Under the pieces are notes generated by a model, which searched no databases, was not told the origin of the DNA, and saw nothing but the letters and a program-made list of their open reading frames with translations. The position numbers and the translations under genes were made by a program. From NCBI RefSeq assembly GCF_900240945.1, contig NZ_OESG01000014.1:2214015-2278014 (forward strand): 64,000 nt of DNA, given 5' to 3'. This DNA comes from Mycobacterium sp. 3519A (GTDB lineage Bacteria > Actinomycetota > Actinomycetes > Mycobacteriales > Mycobacteriaceae). This document shows, one piece after another, positions 1 to 8,485 of this stretch (its first letter is position 1; every line of letters begins with the position of its first letter).

Positions 1-846
1 GAAGGTCTGTCGGTAGGCCCATTCGGTCTGCAAGGTGCGGTTGAGGCGCTCTACCTTGCCGTTTTGCCAGGGGCAGTGCGGTTTGATGAAGACCTGATGG
101 GCGCCGATCTCTGCACAGACTTCGCGCAGTGAGTAGCGGTAGGCCCACGCGTTGTCGGTCATCACCCGCTCGATGGTGGTGATGCCGTGGCTGGAAAAGT
201 TGGCTGCCGCGCGTCGCAGGAAGCCTGCGCAGGTGGCGCCTTTTTCGTCGGGCAAGATCTCGGAGTAGGCGAGCCGGGAATGATCATCGACAAGTGAGTG
301 AACGAAGTCGAATCCGTTGCCATGCTTGCGTTCTCGATCCGGAGCGCGTCCTCGCCCATACGCTCGCCATCCACCGCCGTCGGGGATGCGGCCAAGTTTC
401 TTGACATCCATGTGCACCAGTTCGCCTGGCCGGTCCCGTTCGTATCGAATGGCAGTGGACTTCGAGGCGCGGATTACCTGACCGGTCATCGGGTCGCAGT
501 CACGCAAGTAGGGCACATGGCGCCGGTTCAGTACGCGCGACACCGTGCGGGCGCACACCCCGAGCTTGGCGCCGATTTCGTCCGGACCGCAGCGGTGGCG
601 CCGGCGCCAGGCCACGATCTGGTTCTCAACGCCACGTGGCGTGCGGGTCGGGGTCGTGTGCGGCCGCGATGACCGGTCAGCAAGCCCGGCTTCGCCCTCG
701 GACTCAAACCGGCTTATCCAGGTGTGCACGCACTTGCGTGACACTCCCATCGCTTTGGCGATATGGGCCTTAGCCCAGCCTGATTGATAGCGGCGCACCA
801 TCAGCAGGCGGCCATGAAACGTAGTACGGGCATTACGGTGGGACAC
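1..846 (-). CDS. IS481-family transposase (partial, C-terminus outside window)
   Basis: DDE transposase that would cut and join the IS ends. Reading from a GTG at 846 gives 282 codons with no stop to the window edge. An N-terminal helix-turn-helix region (about residues 15-50, with AHIAKAMGVSRKCVHTW) is followed by a second HTH (DEIGAKLGVCARTVSRVL) and the rve catalytic core. The acidic triad is visible: Asp in HMDVKKLG, Asp in VMTDNAWAY and Glu in NGKVERLNRTLQTEW. The GTG start is supported by GGAGG six bases upstream. The frame is intact in the visible part, so the element may be active. Family assignment is confident; completeness is unknown. Confidence 0.9.
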   Translation of the reverse strand, partial: MSHRNARTTFHGRLLMVRRYQSGWAKAHIAKAMGVSRKCVHTWISRFESEGEAGLADRSSRPHTTPTRTPRGVENQIVAWRRRHRCGPDEIGAKLGVCARTVSRVLNRRHVPYLRDCDPMTGQVIRASKSTAIRYERDRPGELVHMDVKKLGRIPDGGGWRAYGRGRAPDRERKHGNGFDFVHSLVDDHSRLAYSEILPDEKGATCAGFLRRAAANFSSHGITTIERVMTDNAWAYRYSLREVCAEIGAHQVFIKPHCPWQNGKVERLNRTLQTEWAYRQTF

Positions 847-945
847 GAGAACCTCCGGACGGTGGTGGACCTAGACAAGCCACACCCCACCCGGGGGTTC
901 TCCTCACATCAAGCCGACACGCCTGCTACGAACGTCCGGTCCGGG
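1..945 (-). mobile_element. IS481-family insertion sequence, one end only
   Basis: The window opens inside an insertion sequence whose transposase gene runs off the left edge. The end inside the window lies in about 100 bp between the transposase start (846) and the stop codon of the next gene (951-953). The exact terminal inverted repeat cannot be set because the other end is missing. The boundary near 945 is a guess from a minus-strand sequence beginning TGTACCCGGACCGGACG. The element abuts the 3' end of the DUF1707 gene without visibly breaking it. Confidence 0.75.
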
Positions 946-950
946 TACAA

Positions 951-1532
951 CTAGGCGGCCTTGCGCTTCTTACGCTTGACCCCGACGCTGCCCCACAGCG
1001 AGAAGCCGCGGATCCGCACGCACGGCGCGCCGGGGGAGCCTTCGCCGTTGACGTTCTGCTCGAACGTGCCCATCACCCCGACGCCGCGCAGATCGACGTT
1101 GACCTCCGGCGGCACCAGGATGGTCTGGCCACCCATGATCGAGTACGAGTGAATCTCCACCTCCGGTGAGGTGAAGTCGGCATACCTCAGATCGACCACG
1201 CCGCCGCCCCACAGGGCGAAGGTGGTCAAGCGTTTGGGCACGTTCCATCGACCCCGGCGCTCGAAGCCGCTCATGATCGCCAGCAACAGCGTCGACGGCG
1301 CGGGTCGGCACGGCCCGCCGCCACGTGCCCGGGTGACCGCACCGGGCAGGTCGGCACTGATCCGGTCGAGTTCGTCGTAGGTCTGCGCGGCATAGGCCTT
1401 GGTCAGCCGGTCTTCGTATTCGCTCAGCGGCAACCGACCCTGGGCGGCGGCGTCGGTGAGCAACTGCGCCACCTGGATCCGATCGGTGTCTGCAGCACGC
1501 ATCGAACTGTTCCGCGGCGCTGGAGTGCTCAT
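951..1532 (-). CDS. DUF1707 domain protein with LiaF-like C-terminal region
   Basis: A 193-residue protein of a common actinobacterial family of unknown function. The N-terminal DUF1707 segment (about residues 11-60) carries the typical MRAADTDRIQVAQLL start and the EYEDRL and AYAAQTYDEL motifs. The C-terminal half, a beta-rich region with GGGVVDLRYADF and VEIHSYSIMGG repeats, resembles the cell-wall-active-antibiotic response (LiaF-type) domain. It ends in a basic KRKKRKAA tail. There is no membrane segment. The ATG at 1532 was preferred over the longer frame because the 22 extra residues do not resemble the family; the next Met, ten residues on, is also possible. The stop codon lies against the IS element. 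Confidence 0.8.
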   Translation of the reverse strand: MSTPAPRNSSMRAADTDRIQVAQLLTDAAAQGRLPLSEYEDRLTKAYAAQTYDELDRISADLPGAVTRARGGGPCRPAPSTLLLAIMSGFERRGRWNVPKRLTTFALWGGGVVDLRYADFTSPEVEIHSYSIMGGQTILVPPEVNVDLRGVGVMGTFEQNVNGEGSPGAPCVRIRGFSLWGSVGVKRKKRKAA

Positions 1533-1625
1533 CGATATCGAGACTACGACTAACGCTGGCACATGCAAGGGCGTTGGCCAAACTGTGCTCTCGGCCATTC
1601 CGGCGAAGCTGCTAGATGAGCAAAC

Positions 1626-2387
1626 TTATGCGTGTTCGGCCACGTATTCGGTGAAGCTGATGTTGCCCACCGGGTTGTCCGGAGCCAGGTTTGCGCCCGT
1701 CCGGTAGCCGGCCGCGATGCGCCCCGGCACCGGTACCTCCACCACCGGTCGGCGGCCATCGCGGGCACTGCGATAGATGCTGGCGAGTTCGGCGTGGGTG
1801 TGCACGGTGGGCCCGCCGATGTCGGGGGCTCGTCCTGCGGGTTCGGCGTCGATCAACTCGACAAGTCGGCCGGCGACGTCGCGGGTGTCGATGGGCTGGA
1901 ACCGCACATCCTTGACCGCCAACAGCAGTGGGGAGAACCGCTGGATCGCGAACGTCATCTTGATCAGGTCGTGGAACTGGGTCGCTCGCAGCACGGTGTG
2001 ACCGACCCCGGAGGCTTTCAGGGTCTGCTCTACGCGCAGCTTGGTTTTGTAGTACGGCAAAGGGATCCGGTCGATGCCGACGATCGACACGTAGATGATG
2101 TGATCAACGTCCGCCTTGCGCGCCGCTGTGATCAGGTTCTCGGTCGAGGTGATGTCCTTATCGGCGGTGCCCTGAGTGGCGCAGTGCACCACCACATTCA
2201 CGCCGTCGACGGCGGCGTCGACGGCGGTGTTGGTCAACAGATCGCCCTGGGCCCAATGGACACCCGTGTAGCCGACGTGACTGCGTCGACTCATCGCGCG
2301 GACCTGATGTCCGGCGGCCGTCGCCGCGCCAACCAGCTTCCGGCCCAGTGTGCCGGTCGCACCGGTGACGAGGACGTTGCGGATCAT
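1626..2387 (-). CDS. NmrA-like / atypical SDR NAD(P)-binding protein
   Basis: A 253-residue atypical short-chain dehydrogenase. The Rossmann fold begins at the N-terminus with VTGATGTLGRKLV (GxxGxxG), and an Arg-rich stretch after strand 2 (MSRRS) suggests NADP preference. It lacks the YxxxK pair of classical SDRs, as expected for NmrA-type proteins, which often act as redox sensors or as oxidoreductases on unknown substrates. It is followed on the minus strand by the DUF1707 gene about 90 bp away, and a terminator-type hairpin lies just upstream. The substrate is unknown. Confidence 0.85.
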   Translation of the reverse strand: MIRNVLVTGATGTLGRKLVGAATAAGHQVRAMSRRSHVGYTGVHWAQGDLLTNTAVDAAVDGVNVVVHCATQGTADKDITSTENLITAARKADVDHIIYVSIVGIDRIPLPYYKTKLRVEQTLKASGVGHTVLRATQFHDLIKMTFAIQRFSPLLLAVKDVRFQPIDTRDVAGRLVELIDAEPAGRAPDIGGPTVHTHAELASIYRSARDGRRPVVEVPVPGRIAAGYRTGANLAPDNPVGNISFTEYVAEHA

Positions 2388-2420
2388 CGGTCGCTTAGCC
2401 TACGCGGCCGAGCACAAGAA

Positions 2421-2454
2421 AACGGGCACCTGCGCGAATGTGCAAGTGCCCGTT
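2421..2454 (-). terminator. Rho-independent-type terminator
   Basis: AACGGGCAC pairs with GTGCCCGTT, extended to a 13-bp stem with one mismatch. On the minus strand it is followed by TTTTC. It sits just after the stop of the small exported protein gene (2468-2788). Confidence 0.75.
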
Positions 2455-2467
2455 GACTTATTGAGGA

Positions 2468-2788
2468 CTACCCGAGGGTGGGTCCGCTCAGGAAGGTCTT
2501 CACGCTGTTGACGAAGGTCTTGGGCTGGTCCAAGATGCCCAGACCGTCGTTCGTTGAGGGATCGCCCGGAACCTCATCAGTCCCGTGCAGGAACGTGTTG
2601 ATCTGGTTCACCGGGTTCACCGAGTCGATAAACGTTCCCGCCTGCCCCACTGCGATGCACACAAACCTGCCCTGCAACACCCTGAAGCTCGAGCAGTCCT
2701 CGGCCTGCGCCGGCGCGGCCGACATCAATCCAACAGCTCCGAGCGCGCCGATGCCACTGGCGGCCGCGGCGACAAGTATTCGCTTCAT
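2468..2788 (-). CDS. Small exported protein of unknown function
   Basis: A 106-residue protein with a clear Sec signal peptide: Met-Lys-Arg, a hydrophobic Ala/Gly/Leu core, then the APAQA cleavage motif near residue 29. The mature part of about 77 residues has two cysteines (ED-C-SSF and RFV-C-IA) that could form a disulfide, and ends FLSGPTLG. I recognise no domain; similar small secreted proteins are common in mycobacteria. The gene is monocistronic, with its own terminator downstream and two perfect inverted repeats upstream at 2841-2886. Confidence 0.8.
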   Translation of the reverse strand: MKRILVAAAASGIGALGAVGLMSAAPAQAEDCSSFRVLQGRFVCIAVGQAGTFIDSVNPVNQINTFLHGTDEVPGDPSTNDGLGILDQPKTFVNSVKTFLSGPTLG

Positions 2789-2840
2789 GAAGTCTCCCTT
2801 ACTTCAGGCGGGCGCCCCGTACGCCCGTTTAGCCGACCCT

Positions 2841-2886
2841 AACCTCAGTTGAGGTTGCGTGTGCAACTGTTTGACGTTTACGTCAA
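2841..2886. promoter_or_regulatory. Two adjacent perfect inverted repeats (candidate operators)
   Basis: AACCTCAGTTGAGGTT (2841-2856) and TTGACGTTTACGTCAA (2871-2886) are each perfect 7-2-7 palindromes. Another TTTACGTC follows at about 2891. They lie 53-98 bp upstream of the minus-strand exported-protein gene and just past the end of the echA7 operon. The second resembles MerR-family sites of branched-chain and acyl-CoA catabolism regulators (LiuR type); that link is inference. Confidence 0.55.
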
Positions 2887-2941
2887 TAAGTTTACGTCCG
2901 CACGGCTAGCTTGGCTTACCCATATTTCTGGCAAGTTACTC

Positions 2942-3712
2942 TCAGGAGTCAGCAAAACGCGGGCGCCGCTTTTGCAGGAACGCCAGCATCCCTTCCCGCG
3001 CCTCCTCGGAGACGAACAGCCGCGCCGACTGCTCGGTCAGCTCGTCGGCTCGACGGTCGAACTCTTCCAGGATCCCGGCGGTGGTCAACGCCTTGGACTC
3101 GGCCAGGCCCTGCGGGGATGCCTTGGCGATCTCGGCGGTCAGTGTTGCGACCGTGGCTGCGACGTCGTCGGCCGCGAGGGTGATCAAACCCATGTCGGCG
3201 GCCCCGGCCGCCCCGAACTTCTCACCGGTGACGAAGTAACGGCCGGCGGCGCGCGCAGACATCTTCGGCAGCAACGTCAGCGAGATTATCGACGGCGCAA
3301 CACCGATGCGCGCCTCCGTCAACGCGAACGTGCTGGCCTGTCCGGCGACCGCGATGTCGCACGCGCCGACCAGGCCGAGCCCGCCCGCCCGGACGTGCCC
3401 GTCGACCGCCGCGATCACCGGCACCGGCAACTCGAGGATCCGCCGCAGCAGTGCGGTGAGTTCACGGGCCCTGGACACCGCAAGCTCGCCGGGGTCGCGC
3501 CCGGCCGCCTCGGCCAGGTCCGCCCCCGCGCAGAACGTTCCGCCGGTGTGGTCGAGCACCACCGCCCGCACCCCGGACTCCTCGGTGGCTTCGGTGAAGG
3601 CCTGGTGCAACTGGTCGACCAGCCTCGTCGACAAGGCGTTGCGGTTGTCGGGCGAGTCGAGGGTGATCCGGGCGACGGATCCCTCGACGGCGTAGTGGAC
3701 CAGGCTCGCCAT
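2942..3712 (-). CDS. echA7: Enoyl-CoA hydratase (EchA7-like)
   Basis: Crotonase-fold protein of 256 residues, the usual length. It would hydrate a 2,3-enoyl-CoA made by the acyl-CoA dehydrogenases of the same operon. Visible family features are the CoA and oxyanion-hole segment GGTFCAGADLAEA (about residues 58-70), the second oxyanion segment HVRAGGLGLVGACD, and the C-terminal EEAREGMLAFLQKRRP. The gene is last in a six-gene minus-strand operon and its ATG touches the fadE12 stop (shared base 3712). The symbol follows the gene order of M. tuberculosis Rv0971c. The natural substrate is unknown. Confidence 0.88.
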   Translation of the reverse strand: MASLVHYAVEGSVARITLDSPDNRNALSTRLVDQLHQAFTEATEESGVRAVVLDHTGGTFCAGADLAEAAGRDPGELAVSRARELTALLRRILELPVPVIAAVDGHVRAGGLGLVGACDIAVAGQASTFALTEARIGVAPSIISLTLLPKMSARAAGRYFVTGEKFGAAGAADMGLITLAADDVAATVATLTAEIAKASPQGLAESKALTTAGILEEFDRRADELTEQSARLFVSEEAREGMLAFLQKRRPRFADS

Positions 3713-4872
3713 CAGTACGACCGCGGCAGTCCGAGCGACGTCTGCGCGACGAAGTTCAGCACCATCTCCCGGCTCACCGGCGCGATGCGCGCCAACTTCG
3801 ACGCGGTCACCGCCGCGGCAATGCCGTACTCCTTCGTCAGCCCGTTGCCGCCCAGCGACTGCACCGCCTGATCGACTGCGCGCACCGACGCTTCACCGGC
3901 GGCGTACTTGGCCATGTTCGCGGCCTCGGCCGCACCCGCATCGTCGCCCGCGTCGTACAGCGATGCGGCCTTCTGCATCATCAGCTTGGCGAGTTCGATC
4001 TCGATGTGGTTCTGCGCCAACGGATGCGACAGGCCCTGGTGCGCGCCGATCGGCGTCTTCCACACCTGCCGCGTCTTGACGTAGTCGACAGCCTTGTTGA
4101 TCGCGAACCGGCCCATGCCCACCGCGCTGGCCGCGCCCATGATCCGCTCCGGGTTCAGCCCGGCGAACAGTTGCGCGATGGCCGCGTCCTCCGAACCGAC
4201 CAGCGCATCCGACGGCAGCCGGACCTCGTCGAGGAAAACCTGGAACTGGCTCTCCGGCGTGACCAGTTCCATGTCGATCTTGGTCCAGGACAACCCTTTT
4301 GTGTCTGTCGGCACGATGAACAGCGCGGGTTTGAGGTTGCCGGATTTGTGGTCTTCGGTACGGCCGACGACCAGCACCGCCTGCGCTTGGTCGATGCCGG
4401 AGATGAACACCTTCTGGCCGGACAGGATCCAGTCGCCGCCGTCGCGGCGCGCCGTCGTGGTGATGCGGTGGCTGTTGGAGCCGGCGTCCGGTTCGGTGAT
4501 CGCGAACGCCATCGTGGTCGAACCGTCGGCGATGCCGGGCAGCCACCGCTTCTTCTGCTCGTCGGTGCCGAACTTGGCGATGATGGTGCCGTTGATCGCG
4601 GGGGAGACCACCATCATCAGCAGCGGACAGCCCGCTGCCGACATCTCCTCCATCACCATCGACAGCTCGTACATGCCGGCACCGCCGCCGCCGTACTCCT
4701 CGGGCAGGTTGACCCCGATGAAGCCGAGTTTGCCTGCCTCGCTCCACAATTCGTCGGTGTGCTGGCCTGCCCGGGACTTCTCCAGGTAGTAGTCCTGGCC
4801 GTAGTTGGCCGCCATCGCAGCGACGGCCTTGCGCAAGGCCTGCTGTTCTTCGGTTTCGATGAAGCCTGTCAT
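3712..4872 (-). CDS. fadE12: Acyl-CoA dehydrogenase (FadE12-like)
   Basis: A 386-residue FAD-dependent acyl-CoA dehydrogenase that oxidises acyl-CoA at the alpha-beta bond. It has the N-terminal helical domain, the FAD/substrate segment AITEPDAGSNSHRI near residues 135-150, and the C-terminal helical bundle with QSLGGNGLTKEYG. The usual EGT catalytic triplet region reads VSREMV here, so the catalytic base may lie elsewhere, as it does in some branched-chain acyl-CoA dehydrogenases. The start overlaps the accA2 stop by 4 bp (ATGA), which implies coupled translation. Symbol by synteny with Rv0972c. Confidence 0.87.
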   Translation of the reverse strand: MTGFIETEEQQALRKAVAAMAANYGQDYYLEKSRAGQHTDELWSEAGKLGFIGVNLPEEYGGGGAGMYELSMVMEEMSAAGCPLLMMVVSPAINGTIIAKFGTDEQKKRWLPGIADGSTTMAFAITEPDAGSNSHRITTTARRDGGDWILSGQKVFISGIDQAQAVLVVGRTEDHKSGNLKPALFIVPTDTKGLSWTKIDMELVTPESQFQVFLDEVRLPSDALVGSEDAAIAQLFAGLNPERIMGAASAVGMGRFAINKAVDYVKTRQVWKTPIGAHQGLSHPLAQNHIEIELAKLMMQKAASLYDAGDDAGAAEAANMAKYAAGEASVRAVDQAVQSLGGNGLTKEYGIAAAVTASKLARIAPVSREMVLNFVAQTSLGLPRSY

Positions 4873-6803
4873 TGTGCGTCTCCTTGAGGGGTGTCCACGC
4901 GGGCAAGGACGGCGCCGACGTCGACCTGCTGGCCGGCCTCGACGTTGAGTTCGGCGAGCACACCGTCGCTCGGCGCGGTGACGGTGTGCTCCATTTTCAT
5001 CGCCTCCAGCCAGATCAGGGGCTGGCCCGCCGTCACGGCGTCGCCCACCGCGGCGCCTACCCGCAGCACCGAGCCCGGCATGGGCGCCAGCAGCGAGCCC
5101 TGCGCGACGGCAGAGTCGGGGTCACCGAAGCGGGGCATGGCGACGAGTTGCACAGGGCCAAGCGCCGAGTCGACGAAGACGTCGGCGCCGTAGCGGGCCA
5201 CGTCGAATGCGCGGTCCACGCCGTCGAACGACAGCACCACCCGGTCGGGGTGCGCGGTCACCAGTGTCACGCCGTTGTGGTTCGGCAGTTCCGCCCCGGC
5301 CCGGGTGAACCGGTAGCGCACCTCGTGTGTTTCACCGGCTGTGCTGTAGGACTTGGTCTGGTAACCGGAGGCCAGGTTGCGCCAGCCGCTCGGCGCCGCG
5401 CTGAATACCGTTGCGGCGCTGCGGTTGTGCGCCGCATCGGCGAGCGCAGCGGCCAGCGCAGACAGCTTGACGGCCGCGTCGTCGGCCAGTGGCGCGGCCA
5501 GTTCGGCCAACCCGTGGGTGTCGAAGAACGCGGTGTCGGTGGCGCCGTCGAGGAACGCCGGATGGCGCAGCACGTTCACCAGCAGATCGCGGTTGGTGCG
5601 CACGCCGTGGATGCGGGTGCGCGCCAGCGCGCCGGCGAGCACGGCCGACGCCTGGCGCCGGTTGGGCGCATACGAGATGACCTTGGCGATCATCGGGTCG
5701 TAGAACACCGACACCACTGAGCCGTCGACGACGCCGGTGTCCAGCCTGACGTTGGTGGGCACGTCGAAGTGATGCACCGTGCCCGCCTGGGGCTGCCAGC
5801 CCTTGGCCGGGTCTTCGGCGTACAACCGCGCTTCGATCGAATACCCGCGCGACGGCGGCGGTTCCGGGTCCAGGCGCCCGCCGTCGGCAACCTGCAGTTG
5901 CAGTTCGACCAGGTCGAGTCCGGTGGTCTCCTCGGTGACCGGGTGCTCGACCTGTAGTCGGGTGTTCATCTCGAGGAAGAAGAAGTCGCCGCGCTCGTCG
6001 GCCATGAACTCGACGGTGCCCGCGCCGGTGTATCCGATCGCGGTGGCGGCGAGCCTGGCGGCGTCGAACAGCTTGGCGCGCATCCCCGGGGTGCGCTCGA
6101 CCAGCGGCGACGGCGCCTCCTCGATGATCTTCTGGTGGCGGCGCTGAATCGAGCATTCGCGTTCGCCGACCGACCACACGGTGCCGTGCTGATCGGCGAG
6201 CACCTGCACCTCGACGTGGTGGCCGGTGGCCAGGTAGCGCTCGCAGAACACCGTCGGATCGCCGAACGCCGACTGCGCCTCCCGGCGGGCGGCCTCCACT
6301 TGTGCTGACAGGTCGGACAATTCGCGGACCACCCGCATGCCGCGGCCACCGCCGCCCGCCGACGCCTTGATCAGCACCGGCAGCTGGTCGGCGGTCACGG
6401 TGTCCGGGTCGAGCTCCTCGAGCACCGGCACACCGGCGGCGGCCATCATCTTCTTGGCCTCGATCTTCGACCCCATCGCGGCGACCGCGGCGACGGGCGG
6501 CCCGATCCACGTGAGGCCCGCGTCGATCACCGCGGACGCGAAATCGGGGTTCTCCGAGAGGAATCCGTACCCCGGGTGGATCGCGTCGGCGCCCGCGGCG
6601 CGGGCGGCGTCGATCAACTGTGCGGCGTCGAGGTATCCGTTGCGGCCGTCGAGGCGCACCGCCGCGTCGGCCTCTGCCACGTGGGGGGACGCCGCGTCGG
6701 GTTCGGTGTACACCGCGACGGTGCCGATGCCCAACCTGCGGCAGGTGGTGAACACCCGGCGGGCGATCTCGCCGCGGTTGGCGACCAAAACTCGTGTGAT
6801 CAT
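4869..6803 (-). CDS. accA2: Acyl-CoA carboxylase alpha subunit (biotin carboxylase + BCCP), AccA2-like
   Basis: A 644-residue alpha chain. It carboxylates biotin with ATP and bicarbonate and passes the CO2 to the AccD2 carboxyltransferase. The order is a biotin carboxylase N-domain (VLVANRGEIARRVF), ATP-grasp (ASAGGGGRGMRVV, EMNTRLQVEHPVTE), a BT linker, and a C-terminal biotinyl domain whose EAMKMEHTV holds the biotinylated lysine. Methylcrotonyl- or geranyl-CoA carboxylases have the same build. Given the AtuA-like and dehydrogenase neighbours, a branched or terpenoid enoyl-CoA is a plausible substrate, but this is inference. An 86-bp gap with a long inverted repeat separates it from accD2. 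Confidence 0.9.
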   Translation of the reverse strand: MITRVLVANRGEIARRVFTTCRRLGIGTVAVYTEPDAASPHVAEADAAVRLDGRNGYLDAAQLIDAARAAGADAIHPGYGFLSENPDFASAVIDAGLTWIGPPVAAVAAMGSKIEAKKMMAAAGVPVLEELDPDTVTADQLPVLIKASAGGGGRGMRVVRELSDLSAQVEAARREAQSAFGDPTVFCERYLATGHHVEVQVLADQHGTVWSVGERECSIQRRHQKIIEEAPSPLVERTPGMRAKLFDAARLAATAIGYTGAGTVEFMADERGDFFFLEMNTRLQVEHPVTEETTGLDLVELQLQVADGGRLDPEPPPSRGYSIEARLYAEDPAKGWQPQAGTVHHFDVPTNVRLDTGVVDGSVVSVFYDPMIAKVISYAPNRRQASAVLAGALARTRIHGVRTNRDLLVNVLRHPAFLDGATDTAFFDTHGLAELAAPLADDAAVKLSALAAALADAAHNRSAATVFSAAPSGWRNLASGYQTKSYSTAGETHEVRYRFTRAGAELPNHNGVTLVTAHPDRVVLSFDGVDRAFDVARYGADVFVDSALGPVQLVAMPRFGDPDSAVAQGSLLAPMPGSVLRVGAAVGDAVTAGQPLIWLEAMKMEHTVTAPSDGVLAELNVEAGQQVDVGAVLARVDTPQGDAQ

Positions 6804-6819
6804 TGGTGTCCTCCGCGAT

Positions 6820-6880
6820 GCCGAACGTGAAGTTTTGTTCGAGTTTTCCGCGAAATGTCAGGCATAAGCTCACGTTCGGC
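6820..6880. repeat. Long inverted repeat in the accD2-accA2 gap
   Basis: GCCGAACGTGA at 6820-6830 is repeated as its exact reverse complement TCACGTTCGGC at 6870-6880, around a 39-base AT-richer loop. It fills most of the only sizeable gap inside the operon. It could be an mRNA stem-loop or a small intergenic repeat element. Confidence 0.6.
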
Positions 6881-6889
6881 CATGCGGGC

Positions 6890-8485
6890 TCACATCCGGA
6901 AGACGCCGAAGTTCGACGTCCCCTTGATCGGGCCATTGGCGATGGCGGACAGGCACATTCCGAGCACGGTGCGGGTGTCGCGCGGGTCGACGACGCCGTC
7001 GTCGTAGAGCATGCCGGACAACACCATCGGCAGTGACTCGGCTTCGATCTGGCCTTCGACGGCGGCCCGCATCGCGGCGTCCGCTTGCTCGTCGACCTGT
7101 TGGCCGCGGGCCTCGGCGGCCGCGCGGCTGACGATCGACAGCACGCCGGCCAGTTGCGCGCCGCCCATCACCGCGGATTTCGCGCTCGGCCACGCGAACA
7201 GGAAGCGCGGATCGTAGGCCCGTCCGCACATGCCGTAATGACCCGCGCCGTAGGAGGCGCCGATCAGCAGCGAGATGTGCGGGACTGTCGAGTTCGACAC
7301 GGCGTTGATCATCATCGAGCCGTGCTTGATCATCCCGCCTTCCTCGTACTGCTTACCCACCATGTAGCCGGTGGTGTTGTGCAGGAACAGCAGTGGCGTG
7401 TCGGATCGGTTGGCGAGCTCGATGAACTGGGTGGCCTTCTGCGACTCCTCGGAAAACAGCACACCCCGGTGGTTGGCCAGGATGCCGATCGGATAGCCGT
7501 ACAGCGTGGCCCAACCTGTCACCAGTGACGACCCGTAGAGCGCCTTGAACTCGTCGAACTCCGAACCGTCGACGATGCGGGCGATCACGTCGCGCGGATC
7601 GAACGGGATGCGCAGGTCCGACGGGACGATGCCGATCAGCTCTTCGGCGTCGAACAACGGCTCGGTGAACGGTCTCGGCGCCGGGCCCTGTTTGCGCCAG
7701 TTCAACCGGGCGACGATGCGGCGGCCGATCCGGATGGCGTCGAGTTCGTCGACAGCGAAGTAGTCGGCCAGACCAGAAGTGCGCGCGTGCATTTCGGCGC
7801 CGCCGAGCGACTCGTCGTCGGACTCCTCACCGGTGGCCATCTTCACCAGCGGTGGGCCGGCCAGGAACACCTTCGAGCGCTCCTTGATCATCACGACGTG
7901 GTCGGACATGCCGGGGATGTACGCACCGCCCGCCGTGGAATTGCCGAACACCAACGCGATGGTCGGGATGCCCGCAGCCGACAACCGGGTCAGGTCGCGG
8001 AAGCCTTGCCCGCCGGGGATGAAGATCTCCTTCTGGGTGGGCAGATCAGCACCACCCGACTCCACCAGGGAGATCAGCGGTAACCGGTTCTCCCGCGCAA
8101 TCTGGTTGGCCCGCAACATCTTTTTCAAGGTCCACTGATTGCTGGTGCCGCCCTTGACGGTCGGGTCGTTCGCGACGAGCACGCACTCGACACCCTCCAC
8201 CGCGCCGATGCCCGTGACGACGCTTGCCCCGACGGCGAATTGGCTGCCGTAGCCGGCCAACGGGCTCAGTTCGAGGAACGGCGAATCGGGATCGAGCAGC
8301 ATCTCGATGCGCTCGCGAGCGGTCATCTTGCCGCGGTCGTGATGACGCTTGACGTATTTCTCGCCGCCACCCGCAAGCGCCTTGGCGTGCTCGGCGTCGA
8401 GTTCGGCGAGCTTGGCCGTCATCGCTTCCGCCGCTTCGGTGTAACCGGGTGAGGCGGCGTCGAGGGTGGAACGCAGTGCGGTCAC
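6890..8485 (-). CDS. accD2: Acyl-CoA carboxylase beta subunit (carboxyltransferase), AccD2-like
   Basis: A 531-residue carboxyltransferase that takes CO2 from carboxybiotin on AccA2 and puts it on an acyl- or enoyl-CoA. N- and C-terminal crotonase-fold halves are seen, with GGAYIPGMSDHVVMI in the first and the acyl-CoA/biotin segment GHYGMCGRAYDPRF followed by AWPSAKSAVMGGAQLAGVL in the second. I start it at a GTG (8485) that overlaps the fadE13 stop as GTGA and gives VTALRSTLDAAS. The 126 residues upstream in the open frame overlap fadE13 and are not protein-like. Symbol by synteny with Rv0974c. Confidence 0.9.
   Translation of the reverse strand: MTALRSTLDAASPGYTEAAEAMTAKLAELDAEHAKALAGGGEKYVKRHHDRGKMTARERIEMLLDPDSPFLELSPLAGYGSQFAVGASVVTGIGAVEGVECVLVANDPTVKGGTSNQWTLKKMLRANQIARENRLPLISLVESGGADLPTQKEIFIPGGQGFRDLTRLSAAGIPTIALVFGNSTAGGAYIPGMSDHVVMIKERSKVFLAGPPLVKMATGEESDDESLGGAEMHARTSGLADYFAVDELDAIRIGRRIVARLNWRKQGPAPRPFTEPLFDAEELIGIVPSDLRIPFDPRDVIARIVDGSEFDEFKALYGSSLVTGWATLYGYPIGILANHRGVLFSEESQKATQFIELANRSDTPLLFLHNTTGYMVGKQYEEGGMIKHGSMMINAVSNSTVPHISLLIGASYGAGHYGMCGRAYDPRFLFAWPSAKSAVMGGAQLAGVLSIVSRAAAEARGQQVDEQADAAMRAAVEGQIEAESLPMVLSGMLYDDGVVDPRDTRTVLGMCLSAIANGPIKGTSNFGVFRM

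Noticed and set aside
2838..2860. AACCTCAGTTGAGGTT as an IdeR (iron) box
   Set aside because: It lacks the TTAGGTTAG-type core of IdeR boxes; the spacing and central bases do not fit.
5332..6936. Arg-rich 534-residue frame antiphase to accA2
   Set aside because: Very high Arg/Gly/Pro content typical of frame-shifted GC-rich DNA, fully inside accA2.
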